Source: Pontederia crassipes (lineage: Eukaryota; Streptophyta; Magnoliopsida; Commelinales; Pontederiaceae). Taken from it: DNA of 64,000 nt. The notes beneath the pieces are model-generated. The model did not search any database and was not told where the DNA came from. It saw only the letters and a program-made list of their open reading frames with translations. The stretch is from assembly GCA_030549335.1 (NCBI GenBank), contig CM060183.1:37384768-37448767 (forward strand), read 5' to 3'. Positions 1 through 10,960 of the stretch are shown piece by piece. The position numbers and the translations under genes were made by a program. Position 1 is the stretch's first letter. Each line of letters opens with the position of its first letter.

Positions 1-17
1 CAGAAGCTGAACGAGAA

Positions 18-2002
18 TCATCTGTGTGAGTTTCCAGTAAAATAAAAAAAATCAGGATGAGATTGTTGAGTAATAGAATATAATCTATCTCTATGGCTAT
101 GACTGACTACAGGTTGTGAATAGTCATCTACCTGATTCTCTGGAATGCCACATTTTTGCTTAGTTGACTTACCTACCTTCTGTTTCTGTTTTAGGGGAAA
201 GGAAGGATTTGTATTGTCACGTAAGCGATGATGCTTCCTTTCCGCTCGGGGCCTCGGCAGTATATAGGAGTCGGCGGTGACATCGGGGTCCTCGTCCCCA
301 GTATCCAAAGAAGGCAGCTCCGACATTAGTTGAGGTCCCTGTAAGGTAGTCGATATTTTTTCTACAAGCTCGAGATGATTGTCCTGATGTCCCCGCGGAG
401 TAGGCGCAGAGCAGGGGCTTTTAGGGCGAAGCGGACCAGGAAGATGATCCATCATGGTTGAGAGATAAGTGGGGATGGGGGGGACCGTGACCGGAGATTT
501 TGTGGTTTATTGGGTGGAGACGGCGGGGGTAAGAGGAAGAGTTAGGTCTTCAGGAATGCTTTGTGGTTTGGGAGTACTGGAATTCATACAATTGTAGGTA
601 CGTGGCGTTCGCGGCGCGTAGCTCATGGGGGGGGGGGAGATATGAGAGCCGTCGGATGGTTCAGAAATATCTGATGAAGGAGGTGCTTGGGTATTTGGGT
701 GAGAGAGGAGCGTCCTTGGATGGGTGACAGCTGCGTCTTCACGTGATAAGGAAGGAACTAGATTCTGCAGACCATCGCGACCCATGCCAGCCTGCACAGT
801 GTCAGTGACAGCCTGGGGGTTAGAGGTAACGGCTAAATTAATAGCCAAACTTGAGTCATGTGACGAAGAGAAGTCCATTGGATCGTTCCGTTCAATGACG
901 GCGTTGGGGATAGGATTGACAGTTGGGCCTGGATCACGTGGAGTCGTGCGTGTGCTGGAAGCTTCCGGATGCTGACGTAAGGCAGGATCAAAGTTCGTCC
1001 CTCTCGACTGTTGTGGTTGCAACCTCGCCGGCGGGCCGGCGTTCCTGGATGTTGCACGCACATTTGACTGCATCCAGGGACCAAATAGAAGAATCCCGTC
1101 TTGCCCCGTCGCAGTCGAGGGGCACGCCTCAAGCCAATGTCTGATTATGCCACACCTGAAACAAAACATTGGTAATCTGTCATAGTACACCTGCTGAAAG
1201 GTTCTTACCTTGGTGGGTAGGTTGATCCACACTCCTTGTTTTACAGGCTTAGATAGATCAATTTCAATACATATTTTAGGCATAGCATGGAGATGCTTGT
1301 CTCAACCGGTCTCCACACGCAGCACCTTATCGAAAATCGCTGCAATTCTGGAGGTAGTTTCGCGGTCACACAATTCCCATGGAAGACCAGACAAAGTGTT
1401 CCATACCGGTGCCGTAGCGAGACGATCTTCAAACGGGCGAAAGTAAGGAGGTGGGATGGAAACATGTAGCATGTGATTGTTCACTGACCATGGATTTTGC
1501 ATTAGAACCTGCATTTTATCATCTTCATTAGTAAACAAGAGCATAAAAATGAGTTACCCAAATATTCAAGGCGTAGGTCTCCAGCTAATTTCCAAATCTG
1601 AAGCAGTTCGATATGAAGAGTGCCCAGATCTTCCGGCATCGAATCACCAAGAAGCCGACCCAGAAGGCAGCGTTGTAGGTCTTCAAATCGCACAGTAGTT
1701 TCATCAATAAAGATGAAAACCTCCTCAGTAATAGCTTCTTTCAGGGACCGAAGTTGATTGGGTGAGATGTTAATCCTACTAGGAATGTGCATTTTGTTTT
1801 GTCCCTTTACAACATCCGACCATGAAGCATGAGGAGAGGGAGAGGGGAGAGTGCTTGGAGGATACGTGGGGAGGGGGAGAATGCCAGGTAGAAGTGAGCC
1901 AGTAGCGACAGTGGAAGATGTATTTGCTTGAGTTAAAGGAGAGGATTTGAGGGTGTGTGATTGGTTCACTAGGAACGAAGGAGATTGCGCCTGGTGCATC
2001 AA
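18..2002 (-). pseudogene. LINE ORF1 (DUF4283 / CCHC zinc knuckle), decayed
   Basis: Reading right to left: a Pro/Ser-rich N-terminus with the motif SWSDVVKG near 1820; a segment ISPNQLRSLKEAITEEV near 1750 that pairs with MSARQLREIKESVTDEV in the other LINE; then a DUF4283-like part; then a zinc knuckle CFRCGIIRHWLEAC (C-x2-C-x4-H-x4-C, near 1130-1175) preceded by the typical KQGVWINLP stretch; then a long low-complexity Ser/Pro/Thr tail ending in a basic stretch and a stop at 18. The frame changes at about 1540-1500, 1300-1280 and 500-450, so no full protein can be made. Family assignment to the plant L1 ORF1 gag-like group is firm; product function (nucleic-acid binding) is from the family. 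Confidence 0.8.
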
Positions 2003-2097
2003 GAGGATGACCAGGTAGAGTCACAAGATCTTTAGCACCAATCTGCAAGGAAGAGGAAGATGAAAGAAAAAGAGGAATGGAGGATGAAGAGGATGGA

Positions 2098-2123
2098 GGG
2101 GGGGGGGGGGGGGGGGGGGGGGG
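2098..2123. repeat. 26-base G run in LINE 5' region
   Basis: An uninterrupted run of 26 G on the plus strand (C on the LINE sense strand), followed by A and four more G. It sits just upstream of LINE ORF1. The second LINE has a shorter G-rich stretch with GGA repeats in the same place (about 30556-30600), so this is a family feature expanded by slippage. Confidence 0.9.
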
Positions 2124-2279
2124 AGGGGTTGGAGGTAGGGGTTACCGGAAACGGCAAGGTGGCACCACCGGTAGGGAGTTGCCGGTGATGGAGCTCACTA
2201 TTCTCCGAAATCGCCCGTCACCTCCTGGCGTGGTGCTAATACCTACATATACTTATGGACGGGGATGGAGCTAGTGAGA

Positions 2280-3634
2280 TTGCGAGAGGAGCCACCATAT
2301 AAATATATGTATAAAATAATTAAAAATATAGTATAATATTAGATATTAGCTCCTTAAGTCATTACCCTGGCTCCGTTACTGCTTATGGGTGTATCACTAT
2401 AATTATTATGTATACATATATGTACAGATAAGTTTTAGTCTTAGTTTATGTATACATATACATATATGTAAAATCATTATGTATACCTAGAAATAATGAT
2501 AACAGCTGATAGTTTTAGTTTTTTTTAAGAGATCCTCAATTCTGTTGAACGATTGGCATTGATACTACATCCTAAATGCAGTACAAAAATATATTTCCAT
2601 AAATTGAAGGTATCTTTTTTTTAAGGATATGTATTTCTTACTCTTTTAAATTTATAGAATTAAAAATTTATGGATGATGTTTGGTCTTTTTTTTATTTAA
2701 GAAGTTTTAATATAATTTGTATATTTTTTATTCGGTAAATAAGAAAATAGCAGATTCAATGTTTTCTTTCTTTGATAAAAGACACATTATCATAATTAAG
2801 TCCGGTTAGATATTTATATCACAAATTAGTGTAATTGTTGCTTAAAAGACGCCTGGGCACATTAGGATGATTAGGCGTTGTTAGCGGATACAGGTGAGCC
2901 TACTCACGGTCCTACACCGAAAAAAAAGAAGCATGCCATCAGCTTCTTTTTATAAATTAAATAAAAGGGTCCTATTTTATAAATTAAATAAAAGGGTCCT
3001 GCACGCCGTGCCGCCACTCCGCTAGTAGTGTAATTGTGGTCTAAGAGGCCCCAGGGCCATTTAAAATTACGGCCAGGACCTTTTCGTCTTTTAGTGGAGA
3101 CGAGTCAGCCCATAGGAAGTTGGTCCCTCATGTTGGGCCATGAGTGCGGCAAGGACGAGAAGGCTAAGAGATTTTTTTTACTAAACTTATAATTCAGTCA
3201 AAACTCAAAATAATTTATAGATAATTTAATTTTTTTCTATTTGACAATTTTTAAAATTTTGATAAATAATTATTTTATTTTATTAGAAGTAAAAAAAAAT
3301 TAAGTTGAGGGATCTCAACTTATTTTGTGAGAGAAAAAATAATTGATCAAATCGATGAATACACTATTTTATTTTTAGAATATATAAATTTTCTTCACAT
3401 AAATATTAATATTTTTTATTATTTAACTAAAATAATAATTTGTTGCGAAAGGAGGGCATAGAAGAATACACAAGATTCATAGAGCATAGAACAATGACTC
3501 TCTTTCTTATGAAATATTAATAATTATAAGAATACCAAATAATTTAGTCATCATAAAATTTATATAAAAAATTTTAATACAAAATAAAAATAAAAACTTA
3601 AAAATCATATAAATTTGGAGACTTCGTCCCTGAG
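2280..3634. other. AT-rich spacer, no gene seen
   Basis: No convincing coding frame. It contains a 26-bp exact tandem duplication (2948-2973 and 2975-3000). There is also a weak, more diverged repetition: the stretches starting near 2830 and 3027 both begin GTGTAATTGT and continue with about 75% similarity by eye. It ends at the left target-site duplication of the split LINE. Confidence 0.6.
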
Positions 3635-3650
3635 CGCCCATAGGATATTT
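3635..3650. repeat. Left target-site duplication of split LINE
   Basis: CGCCCATAGGATATTT, 16 bp, is repeated exactly at 30736-30751. On the minus strand it follows directly after the LINE's short A-rich tail (AAGAAAA), as expected at the 3' end of an L1 inserted on that strand. Length in the 10-20 bp range is normal for L1 insertion. Confidence 0.9.
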
Positions 3651-3855
3651 TTTTCTTCAAAATGTTATGTATTCATTAAGTAATAGTTCCATTGGAGTCC
3701 TCGTACAATATATGGGTTAGTCCCGGAGGGAGACTGCCAAGCAAAAAAGTGCCGCCATAATTAGTGCGGCCAAAAAAAGTAAGAAAATCTGCTGCCCGAT
3801 TCCTGTTACTGTGGCAGTGCTTGACAACAACAGGGCGCAACTAGCGGAGCAGATG

Positions 3856-4272
3856 TCAAATATCAAGTATGATTCCTCTGATGTTCCAAGGGTAGTCCGC
3901 CTTATGTGTTATAATGTTGATCAGCGTTAAGGAATCAGAGTAAGTAAAAATGTGTGTAAGCGATCTTCGAGCACATTCCCTAAGCCCGGCCAGCATGCCA
4001 CAAGCCTCGATCTCCAGTACAATCCCAGCAAAAGTCCTAGAAGCCCCTGCAAAAAGAAGTGAGCCATGATTAGTGTGAAGAATAGCACCATAACCCCCAT
4101 TCCTCCCCCAACGGGGAGGGAATGGGGGGTCTCCCACCGGGCCCGGGGGGGCTTGGGGGTGTTGGAGTGTTGCCTCAGGAGCGTGGGAGCCAGTAAAGTC
4201 TTGGAAACCAGTCAAAGCCTTCTCCCAAATCATCCTCACGGTTGTGTGCTTTAGATCTGAAGTGCACCGCAA
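3856..4272 (-). pseudogene. LINE ORF2 RNase H-like domain (RVT_3)
   Basis: The C-terminal RNase H that many plant L1 LINEs carry. Visible are GGYGAILHTNHGSLL, the glutamate in VLEIEACGMLAGL and the aspartate in FTYSDSLTLINII, which correspond to two of the family's acidic catalytic positions. Downstream on the minus strand, NRAADFL continues the usual domain end near 3770. In the living family it would remove RNA from the cDNA hybrid; here it is a relic in a broken ORF2. Confidence 0.8.
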
Positions 4273-4341
4273 TTCTTAGGTTCCAGAGCTCCCAAAGACA
4301 GCAAGAGAAAAGCGAACGCATGACAAAAAGAGACTGCTTGT

Positions 4342-5082
4342 TTAGTCCGGCACCTTCGTCGAACCAAGGTGCCAAGAGTCAACAAGCTGAAAGGAAAAGT
4401 TTAGTTGCTGCTGGAAGATATCCCAGAGCTGCTGGACAAAAAGGCAATGAAAAAATAAATGCGAGTTAGTTTCAACGGCAAGGCCACAAATGGGACAAGA
4501 GGGGTTAATTGTGCAGTTAAAACGGGATACACAGTCGAGGGTTGGTAATTTGTTATGTAGGAGTTTCCAAAGAAAGATATGAATTTTTGGAGCAACTGGA
4601 ATCTTCCATATCTTGGTCCAAGCACACCCTCCACTGGAGATGGTCGGCAAAGCTTGGTGGCAAACAAAACTGTAGACTGACTTAGTATTGGCATGTCTAT
4701 GGGTATCAGCCACCCAAACCCACGCATCATCATAGGCAGTAGACAAAATGTAAATGCACTTAATCTTGTGACAGAGATCATCGCCAAATAGAGTATGGAG
4801 TAAGTTATCATTCCAATTTCCATTTTCAATGAGGTAGCTGACAAACAGATTGTCGAGTGGATATGAAGTGTTGATATAGGTGGGCCATTTGCTGAAGGGA
4901 ATCTGGCAGACCCAGGGGTCATCAAGGATTGATGTTTTACTTCCATTACCAATTTGTTTTTGAAAGCCGAGTCGTAAATCAAGCGTGGACTGAGTGATGC
5001 GACGCCAGATAGGAGAGGTTTTTGGGTTCTGTGAGGAAGGGGGAGGGGGGGGGGGTGGGGTTGCACAGGCTGATGTGTCCAT
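4342..5082 (-). pseudogene. LINE ORF2 zf-RVT region
   Basis: A long open stretch of about 245 codons within decayed ORF2. It matches the plant zf-RVT domain (zinc-binding region after the reverse transcriptase): WKIPVAPKIHIFLWKLLHNK, then CPICGLAVETNSHLFFHC, the Cys/His cluster typical of the domain. A Pro-rich slippage tract (poly-G on the plus strand, near 5040-5056) lies at the start of the open stretch. No independent start is implied; this is an internal piece of a former polyprotein of roughly 1300 residues. Confidence 0.85.
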
Positions 5083-5704
5083 ACTTAGCTTTTGAGAGTT
5101 TGACCCATTGATTGTTACTTTGGTTTAGAAGGGAAAGAATACGCTTAGCCATAAGGGAGGTTTGCACCGCATGTAGATTTTTTATTCCCAGACCACCATG
5201 AGTTTTAGACAGCTGGATAGTTTGCCAGTTGATGAGGTGGGCGATACGGTGTGTTGACCCAGAGTTCCAAAGGAAAGATCGAGAATGCTTTTCAAGAGAA
5301 TTAATGATGCACAGATGGTACTAAGCCAATGGGTTGGGATGGCAGATAGAACATATTTGATTAGGGTGGTACGACCAGCTTGGTTAAGAATCTTTCGACT
5401 CCACCTAGCTAGCCGAGTAAAGGTCTTCTCCATAATGTTGTTCCCGGATGGTAAACTTAGAGGGCGAAATAGGACTACCGAGATACAAGAAAGGAAATTT
5501 TCCCAACCTAAAGCTAAGGATGGCCTTAATCACATTCTTTCGTCTAATGCTTAGCTTCGGAAGGTAGACCTCGGACTTCTGAGTGTTGACTTTCTACTCC
5601 GTAAGATACTCGTAAACTTGAAGGACCTCTTTAATACTCTTACAGTTCTTTTTTGTGGCTTTGAGGCAGATAAGTACATCTCCAAAAAAAGTAAATGTGA
5701 TAAG

Positions 5705-6791
5705 TGACGTGAACTAATCGTAGTTACAGAATTATGAATTTCGCACAAGAAATAATTCCAGTCACATTTTAAATTTTACTCAAGAGTTCACGTAGTTGCA
5801 AGTGCACAGGTCGAGTAGAAATCCTGAGTGTCGTAACCCTGTTGATTTAGATTAATTACTTGGTCCAGTTATATCCAAAAGCTGTCACGAAATTATAAAA
5901 GAATAAAGCATAAAGATAAATGAGTATGAATTAAGAATAATAAAGGAATGCAAGAAAGGATTTAAGCAATTGAAGGAAGAGATTCCCTGGGAATGAACTA
6001 GTCGATGCTATGACAATAACTGTATCTGATTTACTAGGTTCTGGATTCTCTTTTATTCTACCAATATATATATATATATCAAGAATAGCAGGGGTCCTAA
6101 CCGTTGAATTAAGACTTCCGATTAATAAGACTCTCGTCTTTAATTATGACGAATTCAATCTCTCGATCTTTTGTAATTAATGCTCTTAATCTTAATCAAA
6201 CAATCGAAAATACAGAATTTGCTCCTCGCACGATTGTAAGGATTCTCACCTCATAACAATCGGCATAATAGATCTCTCGATCCTTTTGATAAATACAAAT
6301 CAGCAGTTTACGAAAAGCATAGCAATTAATGTAATCAAATTCTCCTCTCGGGTGAAATTAGCTTAAACCAAAACAACCGATCTTTCGATCCTATTCAAAT
6401 CAGTTAGAAATTCTTACGGCCATGCATCACATAAACAAGAAGCGAGGAATCAAAGTAATAATATCAGGAAATCAGAATAATAGTAAGCATAAACAAAGTC
6501 TCATTCCGAGGGAACCAAAAGATCTCCTTAGTTTTCCATCTTCTTCCAGAACAAAGCTCCTTTCTTCTCTTCCCTGCTTTCTTCCCGTCCTCTTCCTTCT
6601 CCCCTCTCGGTTTTTTTTCCCTTTTTGTTTCATTCCCTGTCCAGAATTTGAATTTCGAAAAGTTGTTAGTCCCTCTTTTACTCATTCAACTTCTCTATTG
6701 GAAAATGATAAAAAAACATTTAAATATACTTAATTTTTACATAAAACTCGTGGAAATTGTAGTGATTAAAGGTACAATAAAGAGATGATCA
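5705..6791 (-). repeat. Athila-like element, 3' LTR
   Basis: 1087 bp, starts TGACGTGAAC, ends GATGATCA. It pairs with 15091-16228. It contains a short (TA)n run near 6062-6080, much shorter than in the partner. By eye about 28 substitutions separate the two LTRs, most in the first 360 bp. Confidence 0.93.
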
Positions 6792-8110
6792 AATTCCCTC
6801 AAGCTTAGCTTTTTGCTTGTCCTCAAGCAAAACATTAAGAAATTAAGGACAAACTTGAATAAATAGCCCACAAATGGATTAGAAATCAGCTAATTTAAGT
6901 TCAATGAGTTTCCCACTTTGCCAACACTTCAATCTTTTTAAAAACTTAAATTTCTAGTTAGGAAATCACAGAGGCTAAAGCGAATTTAAGCCATGAAAGA
7001 AGTACTAGCAACAACAAGTTGAATTTCAGGGATTGTCAACTTTACAAGAGGTTGAACTACAAATCTATTCATGAATAGATTTTCCATTGATTAAACAGGT
7101 TTAACACCTAACTTTTATTCATGAAATGCAAATAAACAGGTCAAGGCCTGATTTTTATTCATGCTTTCTTTAGGAGAGATTCCTTTGAAAGTTTTGCTCT
7201 CCTAAATTTTTTTCTTTGCTTTCTTTTTTTTCTTTGTTTTTTTTAAGAGAGATTCCAATGGAAGTTTTGCTCTCTTAAAATTTTTTTCTTTGCTCTTTTT
7301 TTTCTTTTATGCATGCATGCAATGCAAAAATGCAACTTTTTACTTTTTCCTTTTTCTCATTTTTCTATACTGTTCATGAAGTGAGCAATAATTCAAACTA
7401 ATGTAAGGTGTAGATCCCTTAGTCCAAAAAGTAAAGTTTTTCTATTTAACATGGCAGCAAGAACCTTGACTCCCCTCTAGACATAATATATTATCAATTC
7501 AATCTATAAATGTCGGCTAGTATTACCCACAAGAGAAAATTTTCAGCTGACTTTAATCCAAATGCATCTGAATGATTGAGTCAATTAAAGCATGAAGACT
7601 AATGACCAAGTTAGCCACTTGGTAATTGATGATATAAACATTAAAATAGATTGAAAATAATGTGTAAAGGTTAAAAGCACCAGGTTTCCTCACTGTGTGA
7701 AGTTAACATTCAAAAGCTAAAATTTTTATAAAAAATTGAAGCTGAGTAAAGAATGGTGAAGAGTAGAAATGTACCATGTTGCCCTCTCCCCTAAGCTTAA
7801 AATCGACTCTATCCTCATTGTTGATTATGCCAGGAAGAGGAACCCGGAGTTGGTTGGAGTTCATGGATGCGATCAGTGACCTGTTGGATGTCACTGAGGG
7901 TCGTTAGGACAGAATTCTGAACCTCCTCTACTCCTTGGATTCTCTTCTGGTGCACCAGATTCTGCTACTCCATTCGGTGGAGATGATCCTTCAATGCTTG
8001 TATGTCCTGGTGGTTACGAGTAGTGGTGTCTGCGAGTTTGGTTATTTGTTCCAGGATGAGGTCTACTTTGTTGGTTGTGGTGAGTGGTAGAGACGGGGTG
8101 ACATTCGGAA
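6792..8110 (-). other. Athila-like element: polypurine tract and 3' spacer
   Basis: Just inside the 3' LTR the minus strand reads AAGCTTGAGGGAATT, the purine tract that primes plus-strand DNA in this family; the same block (AAGCTTGGGGGTATT) borders the LTR of the element at 49670-54773. The rest is non-coding spacer. It holds a perfect 22-bp palindrome (7061-7082) and two related hairpins (7169-7206 and 7242-7279), described separately. Confidence 0.75.
7169..7279. repeat. Duplicated stem-loop in Athila spacer
   Basis: Two tandem copies of a hairpin. Copy 1 has arms TTTAGGAGAG (7169-7178) and CTCTCCTAAA (7197-7206); copy 2 has TTTAAGAGAG (7242-7251) and CTCTCTTAAA (7270-7279). Each loop is 18 nt. 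The two copies differ in one base pair of the stem, G-C in one and A-T in the other, so both keep perfect 10-bp stems. Confidence 0.8.
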
Positions 8111-9310
8111 CTTACGAGGAGGAGGAAGAGACAATGCACCTTGGAGGGGTTCTGCGGCCAGGGGGAAGTTGTGATGTTTCTTTGAAGTCCAGAAATAGTG
8201 GGGGTAATGTGAGAATATGTCTAGTGACCTGGATGTTCATCCACCAGTTTCGGCCTTCTAGAATTGAAGTATGTTGAGGATCAGGTAGTTGAACGAGAGC
8301 AGATGGATTGGATTGGCGCCAAAATTTTTGGCCGTTTACTAGGAGAAGGACTCCTTCCTTGGTCAAAAAAATCTAAATCTATTAGTGTTGCCGGTGTAGG
8401 GGTGGTGTCTGCTAAGTAAACATAGCGTTCTGCGAGAGGTGTAAGGAGGTTGCTACAAAGAATTGGACTGAATTCACGAGTCGACTCCTTGATCAAACTT
8501 TGAAGGAAGAACGATGCAAGGTTAATCTCTGTGTTTGAAAGCAGACACCAAAGAATGAAGAGTTCATCTGTAGAGATGAGGTCCCGCTCATAGTCATTGG
8601 GACGGATTAGAACTGTGTTGGTGAGAAGGATATGGAGGTATCGAAGAACAAGGTTCTTCAGTGCATGGCCGACTAGATGTAACATATTGTCAGTTCGTCG
8701 GCCGGTAAATTGATACCAAACTTCAAATGTGGGAAAAGAGGGTGGGGGGCGTCGATAGCCAACATTGGGAAGATTTAGAAAATAGGCTAAGGTGTCGACT
8801 CCCATGGCGAGTTCGTGATTGCACAGCCGAAACTCGATATGATCAGGGACTCCATTTTCGTCAAAGCCGGTGGGATACAGAGTTCCTAAGAACTATGTTG
8901 ATACCTCTTTGTAGGGGTCCCAACGTTTCATGAAGAAAGGGAGAAGGCGGGAGCGATGGAGTATAGTCCTGACATCCTTAAATAACCCGAGAGATTCAAG
9001 AGCAGAAAAATCTAGGAATCGAGTAGATGAAAAATCTCTGAACCTGATATTCAGAAGACGCTGAGCCTCATTGTCGTCTGTGGGCAGTCATATGTTGGTT
9101 GTAGGTTGCAGAAGGCCGTCCAGACGGAGCCGTCACTTGATAGACTCCGACGAGCTGTTAGTCTGGGACCCAGACGATATGCGGGTCCTCTTCATGTTGC
9201 AGGTTGATCGATTGGGAGAGAGGGTGGCTGGGGGTTTCTCGGAGGGCGATGAATTGCGTTTAGGGATTTCAGAAGCTGGCCGAGAGAGAAAGTTTGATGA
9301 AGGTATTTAG
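8110..9310 (-). pseudogene. Athila-type downstream reading frame (plant transposon protein / env-like position)
   Basis: Between integrase and the 3' LTR lies a coding remnant. Its best part (8281-8805) includes FPTFEVWYQFTGRRTDNM, FILWCLLSNTEINLASFF and a basic Ser/Pro-rich C-terminal end. This composition and position match the extra protein of Athila elements, annotated in plants as an Athila ORF or putative plant transposon protein and sometimes called env-like from its position. I see no clear signal peptide or membrane anchor in what remains, so an envelope function is not supported. Fossil, broken. Confidence 0.6.
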
Positions 9311-9616
9311 TCGGTTGGGTAGAAAACGAAGCGACGTGGGAGAGAGTTTGAGTGGGACACGGAAAAGTGGATATTTGGGTAGATATGGTGTTAGATTTTG
9401 TTGGGATTCTTAACTAGATATGGGAATGTACTTTCAAGTGATTTTTTGACATTCCTGACCTTGCCGATGCTGACGTGGCTGTTGACCGTTTATTTGGTTG
9501 GGTTGCCTCCCCGTAGCGCCTTTTTTTAACGTCGTTGGCTCGACCTTATTTCTTTTAATAATCTGATTGTAGATATAGCACCTCTTCGAACTTTACTTCA
9601 CCTGGATTGTAACGTT

Positions 9617-10960
9617 TCAATCTTTGCCCGTTGACCTTGAAAGTTTTTGAATTACTACTTTGATATCTACTGCACCATGAGGGTAAATTTTTTTAATGGT
9701 GAACGGTCCAGACCATCGCGTTCTTAACTTCTCGAGAAAAATTCGTAGTTGGGAGTTAAATAAAAGAACCTGGTCGCCTTCTTTAAAATTCTTTCTCAAT
9801 ATGTGCATATCATGCAATTTCTTCGTTCTTTCTTTATAGATGCGGGGGTTGTCATAGGCATCTAATCTTAATTCATTTAGCTCGTTGAACTGCAAAATAT
9901 GTTTTCCAGAGGCTGTTTGGAAATCATAATTCAGTGTTTTGATTGCCCAAAAAGCCTTATGTTCTAATTCAACCGGTAGGTGACAGCATTTGCCATAGAT
10001 CAACCTGAATGGTGTTGTCCCAATTGGCGTTTTGTAAGCAGTCCGATATGCCCACAATGCTTCATTTAGTTTTAGGCTCCAATCCTTTCTGGTCATTGAC
10101 ACGGTTTTCTCTAAGATTAGTTTGATCTCTCTATTTGAGACTTCTGCTTGTCCATTGATTTGAGGGTGATAGGCGGTAGATATCCTATGCTTGACTCCAT
10201 ATTTGAACAGCAGCTTTTCAAAACTTCGTTCGATAAAATGTGATCCCCCGTCGCTAATAATTAATCTTGGCATACCATTACTTGGAAATATTATGTCTTT
10301 AAAAAGTTTGATCACTGACTTCAAGTATGCTGAGATTGTGGGAATAGCTTCAATCCATTTTGAGATATAATCAACAGTTAGAAGTATGAATTTGTATCCG
10401 CATGAAGGAGGCAAAAGTTTCATGTAGTCCACTCCCCACACATCAAATATTTCTACCTCGAGTATAGGTTGCTGAGGTACCTCATTTCTTCTACCTATGT
10501 TTTCAGTTCTTTGGCAGGCATCACAAGATTTAACAATATTGATTGCATCCTTGAATAGGGTTGGCCAATAAAAACCTGTTCGAAGGACTTTAGCGGCTGT
10601 TTTCTGATATCCTCCGTGGCCACCATAAGGAGATGCATGACATTCTTGTAATATAGCATATTATTCTTCATCTAGTACACATCTACGAAATATCCCATCT
10701 GCATATTTTTTGAACAGAAATGACTCATTCCAAAAGTAGTATTTGATATCGGAGAAAAATTTCTTCTTTTGTTGGTAAGAAAGATCCGGTCGTAAGACTC
10801 CGGAAGCTAAGTAATTGGCATAATCAGCAAACCAAGGAAGTTGTGTTTTCTGAATTAAAAATAATTGTTCATCTGGAAAAAGAGTCATTGATTTCACTGC
10901 AGCCTTCAGAGTTAACGTCTCCTTTTGATAATTGAAGTCGGGAGAGATGATCAACTACCA
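9617..10960 (-). pseudogene. Athila-like integrase region
   Basis: Integrase core is readable in the minus direction: [24 protein letters not shown], then [17 protein letters not shown] and [20 protein letters not shown], with the family's D, D and E in order. The end of the domain carries [16 protein letters not shown]. The N-terminal zinc-binding part lies around 10480-10700. The wording is that of Athila integrases. Fossil; part of the broken polyprotein. Confidence 0.88.

Larger units (their letters stand above)
1..2275 (-). mobile_element. L1-type LINE, 5' half (runs off left edge)
   Basis: The minus strand holds a decayed ORF1 that matches, domain for domain, the ORF1 of the second LINE at 28901-30475. 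Only the 5' leader and ORF1 are inside the window; the endonuclease and reverse transcriptase would lie left of position 1. The 5' end is placed near 2275, where the C-rich leader gives way to AT-rich DNA, and is approximate because the partner target-site duplication is outside the window. LINEs move by target-primed reverse transcription; ORF1 protein binds the RNA. Copy is dead: ORF1 is spread over several frames. Confidence 0.8.
3651..5704 (-). mobile_element. Split LINE, segment 3 of 3: end of RT, zf-RVT, RNase H, 3' tail
   Basis: This is the 3' third of the LINE whose other parts lie at 16229-17372 and 27890-30735. Read right to left it holds the end of the reverse transcriptase (the catalytic box appears near 5690 as FFGD in place of the usual Y/F-A-D-D), the thumb region with FLYLGSPI near 5450, the zf-RVT domain, a C-terminal RNase H domain, a short 3' UTR and an A-rich tail at 3651-3657. 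The right edge 5700-5704 is the ATAAG duplicated by the Athila insertion. All coding is broken by frame changes and stops. Confidence 0.88.
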
